A DNA stretch of 64,000 bases from an uncultured Actinomycetes bacterium (GCA_903825945.1 CAIKCJ010000026.1:21059-85058), one strand, 5' to 3'; shown: positions 16,140 through 27,200, counted from the first letter of the stretch. Notes: generated by a model not told the origin, from the sequence alone. A program made the numbers and translations.

Positions 16140-18044
16140 TCAATAATCCAGATCGTATGGATCTATGTAATAGCGCATGAGAGCGGCCTTTCGCATGCTT
16201 AAGACTCGATTGACCTCTCGTAACCGGGTAATGAGTTCAGGAGTTGTGATTCTAGGAGCTTTGATAAATATCCGATAGCTTGCCTTGCGAGCAATTGGCC
16301 CAATAATTTCAATTCCATGAGAGTCCACAAAATCCTTTAAGGAACTTATCACTGGTTCCATACCCTCGCAATCGATCGCTATTAGTCGGAAATGAGGTGG
16401 TAGATGAGCGCTATCTCGCTCCTGAATCTCTCGAGAAGCCGCTCTCCGACTGACTCTTTGGGTTAGCTCCTGCGCAAAAGAATGTCCTTGTGGCAATGAA
16501 ATATAGAGCTCACCATCATGCTTAAGCAGAGTGAGTAGTCTGAAAACTTCTAGCCTCAGATACTCTGTGGATCGAAGAGAGGTATGCATCAAAGAACTCT
16601 CTAAATCCAATATGACGATTGCATCATATTGACCATATGGTTCTACTCCAGCAGTTGAGAAGTAGAGAGCTGGAACAACCTCCGAGACTTCATCGATTAC
16701 GTGGTCGGCCTTGGAGAAAAATACGGGGACGTTAGGGAATGAACGTGCATACTCGTCTGCTAAACGCTCAACCCCGGCACGCGTAATGCGAGGAACTCGA
16801 TTGCCGCAAAATGAACAAGCCCAGTCAATATGCTTTTTGACGCAGACACTACATAGTGGATCTTTTGTCGATGAAGCGAATATAAGTTTGCCACCACAGG
16901 AGCAGAGAGCTGCATTTCGGCATTTCTGACAAGAAAAACTCTGAACGTAACCAGCAGAACCGCTTCGTACAAGAACGCGTCCTTGCTTGATGCAGCGCGT
17001 GATCACTGGAAAGAAAGATTTGGAGTCATCTTCGCGTGCGTATGTAATGCGCGGCGTGGGAGTCTTAGCCGCTGAGTAATATGCAATTTCTGAACGCTCC
17101 GCCATCGCAACAAGTTCTAACGATGGAGCAGTGGATAGAAAAATTACTGAATGCTCGTTTTTTCGAGCAAGTGCGACATCTCGCGTATTCCACCCAGGGC
17201 TGCGTCTGTCGTAGTGAGATGGATCGGCATCGTCGAGAACAATTATTGAGGCATCGATGGGTAAATTAGCCAGAACGCCATTTCGAGTAGTTATGGAAAT
17301 CGAGAAATGCGCATGTGTGAGTTGCAGGTATCGAAAGAATCTCTCACTTTTCTTGAGATCACTTGAGAGTGTGAGTACTTCCAATCCCCATCCTTGGAAT
17401 ATCTCACCGAGTACTCGAATATCGCGCTCATCCGGCACAACCATGATGACTGGGCTATAGAGGGAGCGCAAACGTGCAATCTCTGCGGCGCTCTCCCAAT
17501 ACGGCTGGTGCAAGGGGAGTTCGAGAACACCGAGAATTTTTTTCGGTACGGCTAACCACTCTTGCATATCTGCAGGAAGCTCCGATGTGAACGGCTTGGT
17601 GGTAATTGCAGCTTCCTGGGCGGCACTCTTCATAAAGTTCCTAAGCGCTGTTACGGAAATTGGTGGGATAGCCTGTTTAAAAAACTCCCACGGCGCTACC
17701 CCGTACCGCTGGGCAATGGAGGCAATGAACGCGAGATGATGGGATGTGGTTATTGGGGTATCGCCCAGTAATTTTGAGACAGGTTTTATCCGGCCACCGA
17801 CATCCGATCGTTCGATTCGATCGATGACAACTCCCGGCACGGTGGTGTTATTGAAAGGCACCTCGACGAGGCTGCCAATCCCTATCGATCCACTCATGGA
17901 AAGCGGAACGGTGTAGTCCAGATATGGCTCCATATGCGGAGCGGGTGGATTTATGAGAACGCGCACGAAAGGTAGCTCTGTCGCAATCTTCTCGCGAACG
18001 CGCAAGGGTTCTGCCTTTAAACGAAGTGGCCTTACTTCAGCCAC
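16140..18044 (-). CDS. priA: Primosomal protein N' (PriA), helicase-deficient actinobacterial type
   Basis: PriA restarts stalled replication forks. The 634-residue product has the 3'-DNA-binding domain at the N-terminus (LPFVRVLINPPAPHMEPYLDYTVP) and the zinc-cluster cysteines (CQKCRNAALCSCGG; CSVCVKKH; CSFCGNR). I find no Walker A GxxGxGKT, and the DEAH box position reads LDDADPSHYDRR, so ATP-driven unwinding is unlikely. Lack of these motifs is known for actinobacterial PriA, which therefore probably serves as a scaffold. The GTG start lies 6 bp from the metK stop. Confidence 0.92.
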   Translation of the reverse strand: MAEVRPLRLKAEPLRVREKIATELPFVRVLINPPAPHMEPYLDYTVPLSMSGSIGIGSLVEVPFNNTTVPGVVIDRIERSDVGGRIKPVSKLLGDTPITTSHHLAFIASIAQRYGVAPWEFFKQAIPPISVTALRNFMKSAAQEAAITTKPFTSELPADMQEWLAVPKKILGVLELPLHQPYWESAAEIARLRSLYSPVIMVVPDERDIRVLGEIFQGWGLEVLTLSSDLKKSERFFRYLQLTHAHFSISITTRNGVLANLPIDASIIVLDDADPSHYDRRSPGWNTRDVALARKNEHSVIFLSTAPSLELVAMAERSEIAYYSAAKTPTPRITYAREDDSKSFFPVITRCIKQGRVLVRSGSAGYVQSFSCQKCRNAALCSCGGKLIFASSTKDPLCSVCVKKHIDWACSFCGNRVPRITRAGVERLADEYARSFPNVPVFFSKADHVIDEVSEVVPALYFSTAGVEPYGQYDAIVILDLESSLMHTSLRSTEYLRLEVFRLLTLLKHDGELYISLPQGHSFAQELTQRVSRRAASREIQERDSAHLPPHFRLIAIDCEGMEPVISSLKDFVDSHGIEIIGPIARKASYRIFIKAPRITTPELITRLREVNRVLSMRKAALMRYYIDPYDLDY

Positions 18045-18050
18045 GTCGAC

Positions 18051-19244
18051 TTACCCCTTAACAGCTTGTTGAAGAGCCACGCTTCGAGAAGTGCTCTCCC
18101 ATGTGAAATCTGGAAGTTCGCGCCCGAAATGTCCATAACTTGCCGTCGCACTATAGATAGGACGTAAGAGATTGAGATCTCTAATGATTGCAGCAGGACG
18201 AAGATCGAAAACTTGATCAATCGCTGATTCAATCTGTTGAACTGGAACCTTCTCCGTTCCGAATGTCTCGACGAAGAGTCCTACCGGCTGTGCTTTTCCG
18301 ATCGCATAGGCAACCTGAACTTCACACCTTGAGGCCAAGCCAGCAGCAACAACGTTTTTAGCTACCCAACGCATTGCATAAGCCGCAGAACGGTCAACCT
18401 TCGATGGATCCTTGCCGGAGAAGGCACCGCCACCATGGCGGGCCATTCCACCGTAGGTGTCTACAATAATTTTTCTTCCAGTAAGTCCAGCATCGCCCAT
18501 TGGTCCACCCGTCACAAAACGACCTGTTGGATTGATGAGCACGCGTAAGTTGGAAGTATCGATACCCAGTGATGCAATGATTGGCCCAATGACTAAACGT
18601 TCGACATCTGGAGCAAGAGTTTTTTCAAGATCTACATCAGCAGCGTGCTGGGAAGAGATAACAACTGTATTGAGGGCTACAGCACGATCCTTGTCATATT
18701 GGATTGTCACCTGAGTTTTTCCATCTGGACGTAAATAGGCCAACTCCCCTGACTTGCGAACTGCTGATAAGCGCTGGGAAAGTTGATGAGCCAAGTGGAT
18801 TGGAAGCGGCATAAGTTCAGGTGTGTCATCGCATGCATAGCCGAACATGAGGCCCTGATCGCCAGCACCTTGCGCATCTAGCGGATCAACCGAAGAGGAT
18901 ACGCGTGATTCAAAAGCCGTATTAACGCCTTGAGCAATATCGCTGGACTGCTGACCAATGCTGAGTGAAACACCACATGAGTTACCATCGAAGCCCTTAT
19001 CGGATGAGTCATATCCAATCGCCAAGACGGTGTCACGAACAATGCTCATCACATCTGCATAACCACTTGTGGTGACCTCGCCCGCAACATGGACTTGGCC
19101 TGTTGTGATGAGGGTTTCGACAGCAACGCGCGAACGAGCATCTTGACCTAAGAGAGAGTCCAAAATCGCATCAGAGATCTGATCAGCCATCTTGTCTGGG
19201 TGACCTTCGGTCACAGATTCAGAGGTAAAGAGTCGTTTCGTCAT
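18051..19244 (-). CDS. metK: S-adenosylmethionine synthetase
   Basis: Makes SAM from methionine and ATP. The 397-residue product opens with [20 protein letters not shown] and carries [12 protein letters not shown] and the P-loop-like [19 protein letters not shown]. All are strongly conserved. It starts 4 bp after the coaBC stop. No SAM riboswitch can fit in this gap. Confidence 0.98.
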   Translation of the reverse strand: MTKRLFTSESVTEGHPDKMADQISDAILDSLLGQDARSRVAVETLITTGQVHVAGEVTTSGYADVMSIVRDTVLAIGYDSSDKGFDGNSCGVSLSIGQQSSDIAQGVNTAFESRVSSSVDPLDAQGAGDQGLMFGYACDDTPELMPLPIHLAHQLSQRLSAVRKSGELAYLRPDGKTQVTIQYDKDRAVALNTVVISSQHAADVDLEKTLAPDVERLVIGPIIASLGIDTSNLRVLINPTGRFVTGGPMGDAGLTGRKIIVDTYGGMARHGGGAFSGKDPSKVDRSAAYAMRWVAKNVVAAGLASRCEVQVAYAIGKAQPVGLFVETFGTEKVPVQQIESAIDQVFDLRPAAIIRDLNLLRPIYSATASYGHFGRELPDFTWESTSRSVALQQAVKG

Positions 19245-19248
19245 GGTC

Positions 19249-20451
19249 TTAACCTAACTTATTGAGCGCCAAATCTAGAAGTTTGGCGGCAAGTGTCATT
19301 TTCGTGGCACGTGGGAATCGCAGCTCCTCGGCCGAATTCATCAAAATGACGCCTTCGGTCTCCTCGCTGCCGAAGATCTCGGTATTTATGACATCGTTGA
19401 AGTAGAGCAGATCGGCATTCTTGGATGCCATCTTCTCTTTGGCTTTCTGCAATTGGCTTGCATCGTCAGTCTGGCCTTGAGCGGCAAAGGCAATGATCAC
19501 TTGGCCTGGCTTCTTGCGGTCTCCCAGTGTCGCGACGATATCTGGATTAGGCGAGAGCGTTATCGACGTTAGCTGGCTCTTATCAATTTTATGATCCGAC
19601 TCTGTGCTTGGAGAAGCATCTGCAACTGCTGCACTCATTACCAAGAGGTCGGCTGAATCGAACCTTGCTTCTAGCGCCTGCAGCATCTGGGCTGCAGATT
19701 CAACTTTAACTATAGAAACACCTTCGATATCAGGCAGGCTGACATTTGCGCTAACCAAGGTAACTTCCGCACCGCGTTTAGCAGCTTGTAAGGCTATTGC
19801 ATAGCCCTGCTTACCTGACGAGAGATTGCCTATGTATCGAACCGGATCGATCTTCTCGCGCGTACCACCAGCGCTCACTAAGACATGCCTACCCGCGTAG
19901 TCATCATTGTGGTTCAGATGCGCTTTGATCTGAGCAAGAATCGATGAGATCTCTGGATAGCGACCAATTCCGGAATCTTCTCCAGTCATTCGCCCCACCT
20001 CTGGCTCTATGACGAGATATCCGCGCGAACGCAGCAGTTGAACATTGGCCTGAGTGGCTTGATTGAGCCACATTTCTGTATGCATCGCAGGTACAAGGAT
20101 GATAGGAGCCGTTGAAGCGAGTACTACGTTGGTGAGTAGGTCATCCGCACGTCCAGAGGCCAAGCGTGCGATGAGATCGGCTGTCGCAGGTGCAATGACA
20201 ATGGCATCAGAACTCTTTGCTAGTGAGATATGAGGAACTTCATGAACGCGATTCCAGAGATCCGTCGCAACTTCTCGTCCAGATAGCGCTTCCCATGTCG
20301 CAGCGCCAACGAAATTTAGACTTGAGCGCGTAGGCACCACTCTCACCAGGAAGCCGGAGTCCTGCAGGCGGCGCAGGAGTTCGCAACTCTTATATGCAGA
20401 AATCCCACCACCTACACCAAGAAGAATCTCCCGACCTTGTAACGTGGTCAT
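19249..20451 (-). CDS. coaBC: Bifunctional phosphopantothenoylcysteine decarboxylase / phosphopantothenate-cysteine ligase
   Basis: Performs two steps of coenzyme A synthesis. The N-terminal flavin decarboxylase (CoaC, about residues 1-180) shows [19 protein letters not shown], the active-site His in [12 protein letters not shown], and VPAMHTEMW. The C-terminal ligase (CoaB) shows [20 protein letters not shown] and NPDIVATLG. The 400-residue length is normal. It sits between rpoZ and metK, the common actinobacterial order. Confidence 0.96.
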   Translation of the reverse strand: MTTLQGREILLGVGGGISAYKSCELLRRLQDSGFLVRVVPTRSSLNFVGAATWEALSGREVATDLWNRVHEVPHISLAKSSDAIVIAPATADLIARLASGRADDLLTNVVLASTAPIILVPAMHTEMWLNQATQANVQLLRSRGYLVIEPEVGRMTGEDSGIGRYPEISSILAQIKAHLNHNDDYAGRHVLVSAGGTREKIDPVRYIGNLSSGKQGYAIALQAAKRGAEVTLVSANVSLPDIEGVSIVKVESAAQMLQALEARFDSADLLVMSAAVADASPSTESDHKIDKSQLTSITLSPNPDIVATLGDRKKPGQVIIAFAAQGQTDDASQLQKAKEKMASKNADLLYFNDVINTEIFGSEETEGVILMNSAEELRFPRATKMTLAAKLLDLALNKLG

Positions 20452-20495
20452 TGGATAATCTCAGGCGTGAGTGATGGGATCTGTGGAATTCAGAT

Positions 20496-20780
20496 TTACG
20501 CTGAAGCTTCTGTTGTTGTAGAAGTTGGCTCGAGGTTTTCGATAGTCAAAAGACCTTCGCTGATCTCACGTAGCGCGATTGAAAGAGGCTTCTCGTGAAC
20601 ATAGGTCTCAACGAGTGGACCCACATACTCAAGGAGGCCTTCACCTAGTTGTGAATAATATGCATTGATCTGGCGAGCACGCTTGGCAGCGTATAGAACG
20701 AGGCTGTACTTAGAACCAGCTGCATCCAAGAGTTGATCGATTGGAGGATGAGTAATTCCATCGGTTAGGTTAGATGCCAT
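20496..20780 (-). CDS. rpoZ: RNA polymerase omega subunit
   Basis: A 94-residue assembly subunit of RNA polymerase. It has [32 protein letters not shown] and the C-terminal [15 protein letters not shown] typical of actinobacterial omega. Its position between the gmk domain gene and coaBC is conserved. GAGG lies about 8 nt before the ATG; a two-copy 9-bp repeat is found further upstream. Confidence 0.96.
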   Translation of the reverse strand: MASNLTDGITHPPIDQLLDAAGSKYSLVLYAAKRARQINAYYSQLGEGLLEYVGPLVETYVHEKPLSIALREISEGLLTIENLEPTSTTTEASA

Positions 20781-20803
20781 CAGGTGACCTCAATCTTTTC
20801 TGG

Positions 20804-20822
20804 TGAACTAGCATGAACTAGC
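20804..20822. repeat. Two 9-bp direct repeats upstream of rpoZ
   Basis: TGAACTAGC occurs at 20804-20812 and 20814-20822, a 10-bp period, so both copies face the same side of the helix. It lies in the 67-bp gap between the gmk-fusion stop and rpoZ start and could be an operator or part of a promoter. Confidence 0.6.
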
Positions 20823-20847
20823 GTGAAATAAGCCGACTTAAGAGACC

Positions 20848-21747
20848 TTAAATCGATTCTGGCCCCTTGAGGGGTGCACTGGCCAAGGGTATCAGGCGAG
20901 CCAGCAGTAAGTCGACTTGGTCGTTGATCAGAATTTCATCAAATTCTTGCGCTGCGGTCATCTCTTGCTCCGCCAAAGCCAATCGGGCTGCTCGCCGTTC
21001 AGGTGAATCGGTGCCTCGGCCGGTGAGCCTGCGGACTAATTCATCCCAGTCCGGTGGCGATATGAAGAAGAGTTTGGCACTGCCTTCAGTTTTGCGAACC
21101 TGACGTGCGCCATCAATCTCGATCTCCAGAATGACGTGCTTGCCAACGGCGCGCCACTCCTCCACGGGTGCGCGTGGGGTGCCATATCGGTTTCCAGCAA
21201 AATCTGCCCACTCGAGGAATTCACCCTCATCTATCATGTTTTGGAATCGCTCAGGGGTATAGAAGTAATAGTCGAGGCCATCCTTCTCGCCCGCTCTTGG
21301 CTCACGAGTTGTGGCCGAGACGCTGACCCAAAAACGAGGATCTTTCCGTAAGGCATTTGTGATCGTGCTTTTTCCAACTCCGCCGGGACCGGAGATCACG
21401 ATGAGGTTACCGCGCTGAGAATCAATTTTGCCCACAGCTAACTCCCCTCGAAGACTCATCAGTTGATGCACGCCTAGGCCACCAATCCTACGGGTAGGAG
21501 AAATGTTTCGGCGCTCCATGATCATAGCTGCCCTCACCTTGCCTACACCGGGTACGGCAGAGAGTAATTCGACAACTCGCATTCGCCTAATAGATTCACG
21601 TGGATCGTTGATTGCATCAAAGATCGTCGCTTGTCCATTAGCTATGGCGTTCTTGATAGCGGCTCGCGCTTGGCGTGACTCTTTTGCGATTGCAAGGGCA
21701 GCTAATCTTGCCTCATGAGTTAATTGAGGTGGTTTGTGTGGACTCAA
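20848..21747 (-). CDS. gmk: Fusion of actinobacterial integration host factor (mIHF) and guanylate kinase
   Basis: One 299-residue frame covers two proteins that are normally separate neighbours. Residues 1-104 match mIHF, a nucleoid DNA-binding protein: LTHEARLAALAIAKESRQAR, helix-hairpin-helix-like VPGVGKVRAAMIMER and SPTRRIGGLGVHQL. Residues 113-299 are a complete guanylate kinase (GMP to GDP) with P-loop ISGPGGVGKSTIT, GMP-binding SATTREPRAGEKDGLDYYF and the lid up to the C-terminus. The start is TTG, overlapping the pyrF stop. At the junction an internal GTG (21435) has GGGGAG 6 nt upstream, so kinase alone may also be made. There is no frameshift or stop between the parts. Confidence 0.93.
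   Translation of the reverse strand: MSPHKPPQLTHEARLAALAIAKESRQARAAIKNAIANGQATIFDAINDPRESIRRMRVVELLSAVPGVGKVRAAMIMERRNISPTRRIGGLGVHQLMSLRGELAVGKIDSQRGNLIVISGPGGVGKSTITNALRKDPRFWVSVSATTREPRAGEKDGLDYYFYTPERFQNMIDEGEFLEWADFAGNRYGTPRAPVEEWRAVGKHVILEIEIDGARQVRKTEGSAKLFFISPPDWDELVRRLTGRGTDSPERRAARLALAEQEMTAAQEFDEILINDQVDLLLARLIPLASAPLKGPESI
21433..21447 (-). promoter_or_regulatory. Internal ribosome binding site and GTG at the mIHF/guanylate kinase junction
   Basis: Minus strand GGGGAG (21447-21442), 6-nt spacer TTAGCT, then in-frame GTG at 21435-21433 (codon 105 of the fusion). Initiation here would give a 195-residue guanylate kinase without the mIHF domain. This is a better signal than the TTG start of the whole frame. 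Confidence 0.55.
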
Positions 21748-22454
21748 GAAATCGAATCCAAAATCTCGCGAGCCTTATCGGCCATAGCTTGTGGCGATTG
21801 GATGAAGAGTGAGGTAATAGGACGCCCAATGACAAGGAAGTCTGAACCTGCAGCAATGGCATCCTTAGGAGTCATCACTCGTGATTGATCACCCAAGGTC
21901 GCACCCACAGGGCGCACTCCAGGAGTAATGGTTGAGACTCTCTCGCCTAGTGCATCTTTAATCGCTGCGACCTCAAGTGGAGAACAAACAATTGCACGAG
22001 CTCCTGCATCGGCGGCGGAAAGTGCAAGCTTGAGCGCAAAATTCAGTGGCGTTGAGTCGATACCCATTGTCAGCAAGAGCTCTGGGGAGATCGATGTAAG
22101 AACAGTTACTGCAGTGATATCGATATCTGGCGCTTGCTGCGCCGCTGCCTCAATCATTGGGGCGCCACCGGAAGCATGCACTGTCAGAAAGCGCGGGTTG
22201 AGATCTTTGACCGACGCAACAGCTCCAGCAACGGTGTTAGGAATATCGTGCAATTTTAGATCTAAAAAGAGTTCAAATTCGGCAAATTCAGCGAGTCTCT
22301 TGAGACCTGCCGAACCAAATTTGAGAAAAAATTCAAGTCCTACTTTGTATATATCGATACTCTCATGCGTTGCTTCTATCCATTGACCTGCGATATCCAG
22401 ATCATCGGTATCTAGCGCAAGAATGATCGGTGACTTCGAATTGCGTGATGTCAT
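21744..22454 (-). CDS. pyrF: Orotidine 5'-phosphate decarboxylase, class I
   Basis: Converts OMP to UMP, the last step of the pathway. The 236-residue barrel has the class I active-site segment FLDLKLHDIPNTV (Asp-Lys-Asp) and the phosphate-binding TPGVRP together with SDFLVIGRPIT. It differs from the long group III PyrF described in mycobacteria. It ends the pyr operon and its stop overlaps the TTG of the mIHF-gmk fusion. Confidence 0.96.
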   Translation of the reverse strand: MTSRNSKSPIILALDTDDLDIAGQWIEATHESIDIYKVGLEFFLKFGSAGLKRLAEFAEFELFLDLKLHDIPNTVAGAVASVKDLNPRFLTVHASGGAPMIEAAAQQAPDIDITAVTVLTSISPELLLTMGIDSTPLNFALKLALSAADAGARAIVCSPLEVAAIKDALGERVSTITPGVRPVGATLGDQSRVMTPKDAIAAGSDFLVIGRPITSLFIQSPQAMADKAREILDSIS

Positions 22455-22456
22455 AA

Positions 22457-23401
22457 TTAAATCTCCTCGCGATGAGCGAAACCGATAGCTTGGTGGAAAG
22501 TAGCAAATCCTTTTTCGATGAGAATGCTCTCTAATTCTTGCTTAATGCTTATTGCAGCTGTTGGATTCCCAAAAGTCGCTGTACCGACCGAAATCGCGCT
22601 GGCACCCGCCAATACAAGTTCAAATGCATCTCGCCCTGAGGCAACTCCGCCCATACCGATGATTGGGATGTTTGGTAGCGCTGCGTGAACTTGATAGATC
22701 GCTCTAACGGCGACTGGACGAATTGCCGGACCTGACAACCCACCTGTCTTCTGTGACAGTCTCGGGAACATGGTGTTTGTATCGATCACCATGCCAAGAA
22801 TTGTGTTGATGAGAGCAAGGCCATCGGCTCCAGCATCAACTACCTCAGTAGCAATCGAGACAATATCTGTGACATCAGGTGAAAGCTTGGCGAAGATGGG
22901 CAGCTCTCCTCCAATATTTCGACGCACTGCAGAAATAGCCTCGCGCGCAGTAGTTGGATTACAGGCGAAAACTTGTCCACGATTTTCTACGTTAGGACAG
23001 GAAATATTTACTTCTAGCGCTGTGATGCCAGGAACGGCGCGCAATTTTCTTGCGAGAACTGCATAATCTTCTACGGTTTCTCCAGCAATACTGACGATTA
23101 TTCGTGCGCCTTGAGAGGCGAGCCATGGAATATCGTTCTCAAGGAAAATATCGATTCCAGGACCCTGCAGTCCGATCGAGTTGAGCATTCCGCTAGGAGT
23201 TTCAGCCATACGAGGAGTTGCACGACCGCTGCGTGGCTTAAGCATGATGGACTTAGTTACCACCGCACCTATGTCGCTTAGTGGGAAAAATTGAGCAAGT
23301 TCTTTGCCAGATCCCGCCGTGCCACTTGCAGTAAGAATCGGGTTTGGGATTCGTCGATCCGCTAGCGCGGTTGAATAATCAAAGGTAACGTTAGATTCCA
23401 T
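22457..23401 (-). CDS. pyrD: Dihydroorotate dehydrogenase B, catalytic subunit
   Basis: Oxidises dihydroorotate to orotate with FMN. The 314-residue barrel has PILTASGTAGSGKE, EVNISCPNVENRGQVFACNP (the active-site Cys region of class 1B) and the FMN-binding IIGMGGVASGRDAFE. Class 1B enzymes work with PyrK, encoded immediately upstream, and use NAD. The gap to pyrK is 2 bp. Confidence 0.96.
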   Translation of the reverse strand: MESNVTFDYSTALADRRIPNPILTASGTAGSGKELAQFFPLSDIGAVVTKSIMLKPRSGRATPRMAETPSGMLNSIGLQGPGIDIFLENDIPWLASQGARIIVSIAGETVEDYAVLARKLRAVPGITALEVNISCPNVENRGQVFACNPTTAREAISAVRRNIGGELPIFAKLSPDVTDIVSIATEVVDAGADGLALINTILGMVIDTNTMFPRLSQKTGGLSGPAIRPVAVRAIYQVHAALPNIPIIGMGGVASGRDAFELVLAGASAISVGTATFGNPTAAISIKQELESILIEKGFATFHQAIGFAHREEI

Positions 23402-23403
23402 AC

Positions 23404-24264
23404 TTACTTACCCCATACCCCATCTGGAATCTCACGCGACTTACTCCATGTCACTTTCGATCCATCCATGACGGGCCCCTCTATACAGGTGCGAACCATT
23501 CTGGTGATTCCATCTCTGCCTTCCACTGGCAGGACGCAAGTCATGCAGACCCCAATGCCGCAGGCCATTGACTCCTCAACAGAACACTGGTGCATAACAC
23601 CGTAACGATTAGCGATATCCGTGATCGCCGAGAGCATGGCCATTGGACCACAGGAGTAAATGATTTCAATCTGATTCTGTTCAATGATCGAAGGCAGGAC
23701 ATCGCTAACACGACCTTGTGTACCAGCCGAGCCATCATCGGTTGTTATCGTCATTGAGTTAACCGAGCGCTTTCCTTCAAGCGGAGCATAAATCTTTGCT
23801 GCCGTGCTTGCTCCCAAAACCATGTCCACGCGAGATCCTTTGGCCTTGAGATTTTCGGCAAGCGCAAAGAGTGGAGCTGAGCCGTAACCGCCACCAATAA
23901 GTAAGGCGCGCACAGGTTCAGTGGGAATTCCAAATGCAGTTCCGAGAGGAGCAACGATATTTACACTCTCCCCTGGCTCCCTAGATGCCAGCCACTTACT
24001 TCCATTTCCATGAGGAGCAACGACTAGTTCCATGACCCCTTGTCCATCTGGACGGATCTGAGCTCGGTAGATGGCAAAGGCGCGACGCAGAACCATCGAA
24101 GAGCCTGGACCACCGACAGAAATTGCCACGAAGTTCCCCGGTTTTGCATAGGTAGCGATCTCGTTGACAGCCAAAACAATATGGTTGTAGGCACCTAGCC
24201 GCTTATTGGATATAACTTCGGCATCCATTTGCTTAGCTCTGGAATTAATCGTTGGCATCTCCAT
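23404..24264 (-). CDS. pyrK: Dihydroorotate dehydrogenase B, electron transfer subunit
   Basis: Carries FAD and a 2Fe-2S cluster and passes electrons from PyrD to NAD. The 286-residue product has the FAD-binding region (VLRRAFAIYRAQI), the NAD pocket (RALLIGGGYGSAPLFALAE), and C-terminal cluster cysteines in CSVEESMACGIGVCMTC plus a later Cys in MVRTCIEGP. It sits between carB and pyrD. Confidence 0.95.
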   Translation of the reverse strand: MEMPTINSRAKQMDAEVISNKRLGAYNHIVLAVNEIATYAKPGNFVAISVGGPGSSMVLRRAFAIYRAQIRPDGQGVMELVVAPHGNGSKWLASREPGESVNIVAPLGTAFGIPTEPVRALLIGGGYGSAPLFALAENLKAKGSRVDMVLGASTAAKIYAPLEGKRSVNSMTITTDDGSAGTQGRVSDVLPSIIEQNQIEIIYSCGPMAMLSAITDIANRYGVMHQCSVEESMACGIGVCMTCVLPVEGRDGITRMVRTCIEGPVMDGSKVTWSKSREIPDGVWGK

Positions 24265-24273
24265 AACCGAACC

Positions 24274-27200
24274 TTATGCCAAACTCTTTTTATGCCAGTT
24301 TTGCAGGGAGCAAACTGACATTTCATGGTTGCGCAGTTCGGTGATGCCAGAGACGGCAGCGCGGAATCCAGCTATGGTCGTGATAATAGGAATGCCTCGC
24401 TGAACAGATGCGGTTCGAATCAACCATCCGTCATGGCGAGTTCCTCGTCCAAGCGGTGTATTGATGACCAAATCCACCATCGACGTATTGATCATGTCAA
24501 CTGCCGATAATCCATCGCCGGGCTCTGAGTTCTTGCGGACAACTGTCGAGTCGACTCCATGTTCCGCAAGAAGGTCATGTGTGCCTTTAGTTGCATAGAG
24601 AGCGAACCCTAGGGCAGCCAAAGCCCTAGCCGGCTCAACGCTTCCGAGTTTGTCTCGCGCAGAGAGTGAGATAAAGACGTTTCCAGATTCCGGTAAGGTT
24701 CCAAAAGAGGCAATCTGTGATTTGAAATAAGCCTCTCCGAATGTATCCGCAATACCCATAACTTCACCAGTTGAGCGCATCTCTGGTCCGAGCACTGCAT
24801 CTACTCCGGTTCCATCGATTCGTCTAAATCTGTTCCACGGCAGAACAGCTTCCTTTACGGAAATACCGATTGCCTGCCCATCTCCAGATTGAGGAAGAAA
24901 TCCGCTAGATCGAAGGGACTCGATATCACTGCCCATAGCAATCATTGAAGCAGCCTTGGATAAGGCTATGCCAGTCGCCTTGCTGACAAATGGCACAGTA
25001 CGTGAAGCACGAGGGTTTGCCTCGAGCACATAGAGTGTGTCGTCATGTTCGGCGCGAGAGATCGCGAATTGAATATTGATCAGACCGCGAACCCCGACAC
25101 CGCGCGCAATCTTCTCTGTCGCTTCCCTTAACTCGGCGAGCTTGGCCTGCGAAATGGAGATACTGGGAAGCACACATGCTGAATCACCGGAGTGAATTCC
25201 CGCTTCTTCGATATGCTCCATGACGCCAGCTAGATAAAGCTCTTTACCATCGTAGAGCGCATCAACGTCAATCTCGATCGCATCATCTAGGAAGCGATCG
25301 ATGAGAACTGGCTGATTAGGCGTAATTTGCGTTGCTTTCTCGATGAAGCCTTTGAGCGATTCATCGTCATAAACAATCTCCATACCCCGACCACCGAGAA
25401 CGAAAGATGGGCGAACGAGTACTGGATACGTAATTGATGCGGCGACCGTCAGGGCCTCTTCGTATGAACTAGCCATTCCAAATTTTGGTGCAGTAAGGCC
25501 ATTTTCCTCCAGGATACGACCAAATTTTCCACGATCCTCGGCCATATCGATGGCGTCAGGACTGGTACCCAAAATAGTTACACCAGCATCCAACAATCCA
25601 CGCGCGAGGCCAAGTGGAGTCTGTCCACCGAGCTGGGCGATTACACCGAGAACCGGACCTGCTGCCATCTCGGCACGAATCACTTCGAGAACATCCTCGA
25701 GGGTGAGCGGCTCGAAATAGAGACGATCGGATGTGTCGTAATCTGTGGATACTGTCTCGGGATTGCAGTTGATCATCACCGTTTCATAGCCCGCTTCGCG
25801 AAGGGCAAAAGCTGCATGCACACAGGAGTAATCAAACTCCAAGCCTTGTCCGATACGGTTTGGTCCGCTGCCTAAAATGATGACCGCAGGCTTAGTGCGA
25901 GAACGAACCTCAGTCTCACTGTCATAACTTGAATAGTGATAAGGCGTGTGAGCCTCAAATTCGGCCGCACATGTGTCCACAGTCTTAAAGATTGGATGAA
26001 TATCCAAACGCTGGCGCTCTGAACGAATAGCTGCTTCAGTGGTTGATCGCAGTGATGCTATCTGTGAATCTGAGAAACCCAAACTCTTTGCATCTTTGAT
26101 AATTTCTGCTGTGAGATCACCAGAATTTTTGATGAAATCTGCGTATTCGTTGATCGCTTGAATCTGGGCCAGGAACCAAGGGTCTATCTTGGTGATTGCG
26201 TGCGCTTCTTCAATTGAAAGACCAAGCCAGAGTGCGCGCTGCACTTGCTGCAAACGCCATTCTGTTGGAATACCGATTTTGTGAATCAGATCATCAAGAA
26301 TCTCGCCAACAGGCTCCCATGAGAATGTGGTTCCCTTCTTTTCGACGGATCGGAGAGCCTTTTGAAGCGCCTCTGGGAATGAACGCCCAATCGCCATTGC
26401 TTCGCCAACAGATTTCATTGTGGTTGTTAGGCGCGGATCTGCCTCTGTGAATTTTTCGAAGGCGAAACGTGGCACTTTTACGACTATGTAATCGAGCGTA
26501 GGCTCAAAAGAAGCGGGGGTGGTCTTCGTGATGTCATTATTGATCTCATCTAACGTGTACCCGACAGCTAATTTGGTGGCGATTTTTGCAATAGGAAAGC
26601 CAGTGGCCTTTGATGCAAGCGCGGATGAACGTGAAACGCGAGGATTCATTTCAATCACGATAATTCGGCCATCTTTAGGGTTGACAGCGAATTGAATGTT
26701 GCAGCCACCTGTGTCTACGCCAACTTCGCGGATGATGTCGATCGATAAATCGCGCAGCTTCTGGAATTCGACATCTGTCAGCGTGAGTGCTGGTGCCACC
26801 GTGATCGAATCACCTGTGTGGACACCCATTGGATCGATATTTTCGATGCTGCAAACGATAACTACATTGTCCTTATGATCACGAACAACTTCTAGTTCGT
26901 ACTCCTTCCAACCAAGGATGGATTCCTCGAGCAGCACCTCACTTGTAGGGCTGTGGCGCAATCCAGCGCCAGCAATGAGTTCTAGTTCAGCTTGATCAAA
27001 AGCGATTCCAGATCCCAAACCACCCATAGTGAAAGAGGGACGGACAACGACTGGATAAGAAAGTTCGATAGCAGCAGCCAAGCACTCTGACATTGTGTGG
27101 CAAATACGAGAACGAGCTGACTCTCCCCCGACTTTCTCAACGATAGTCTTGAACACCTCACGGTCTTCCCCGCGCTTAATCGCATCCACGTTTGCGCCGA

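Noticed and set aside
16694..18044. A truncated or broken priA, because helicase motifs are missing
   Set aside because: The frame is intact at normal length with all zinc cysteines, and loss of Walker A and DEAH motifs is a known feature of actinobacterial PriA.
19245..19260. A SAM riboswitch in front of metK
   Set aside because: metK starts 4 bp after coaBC, leaving no room for a riboswitch.
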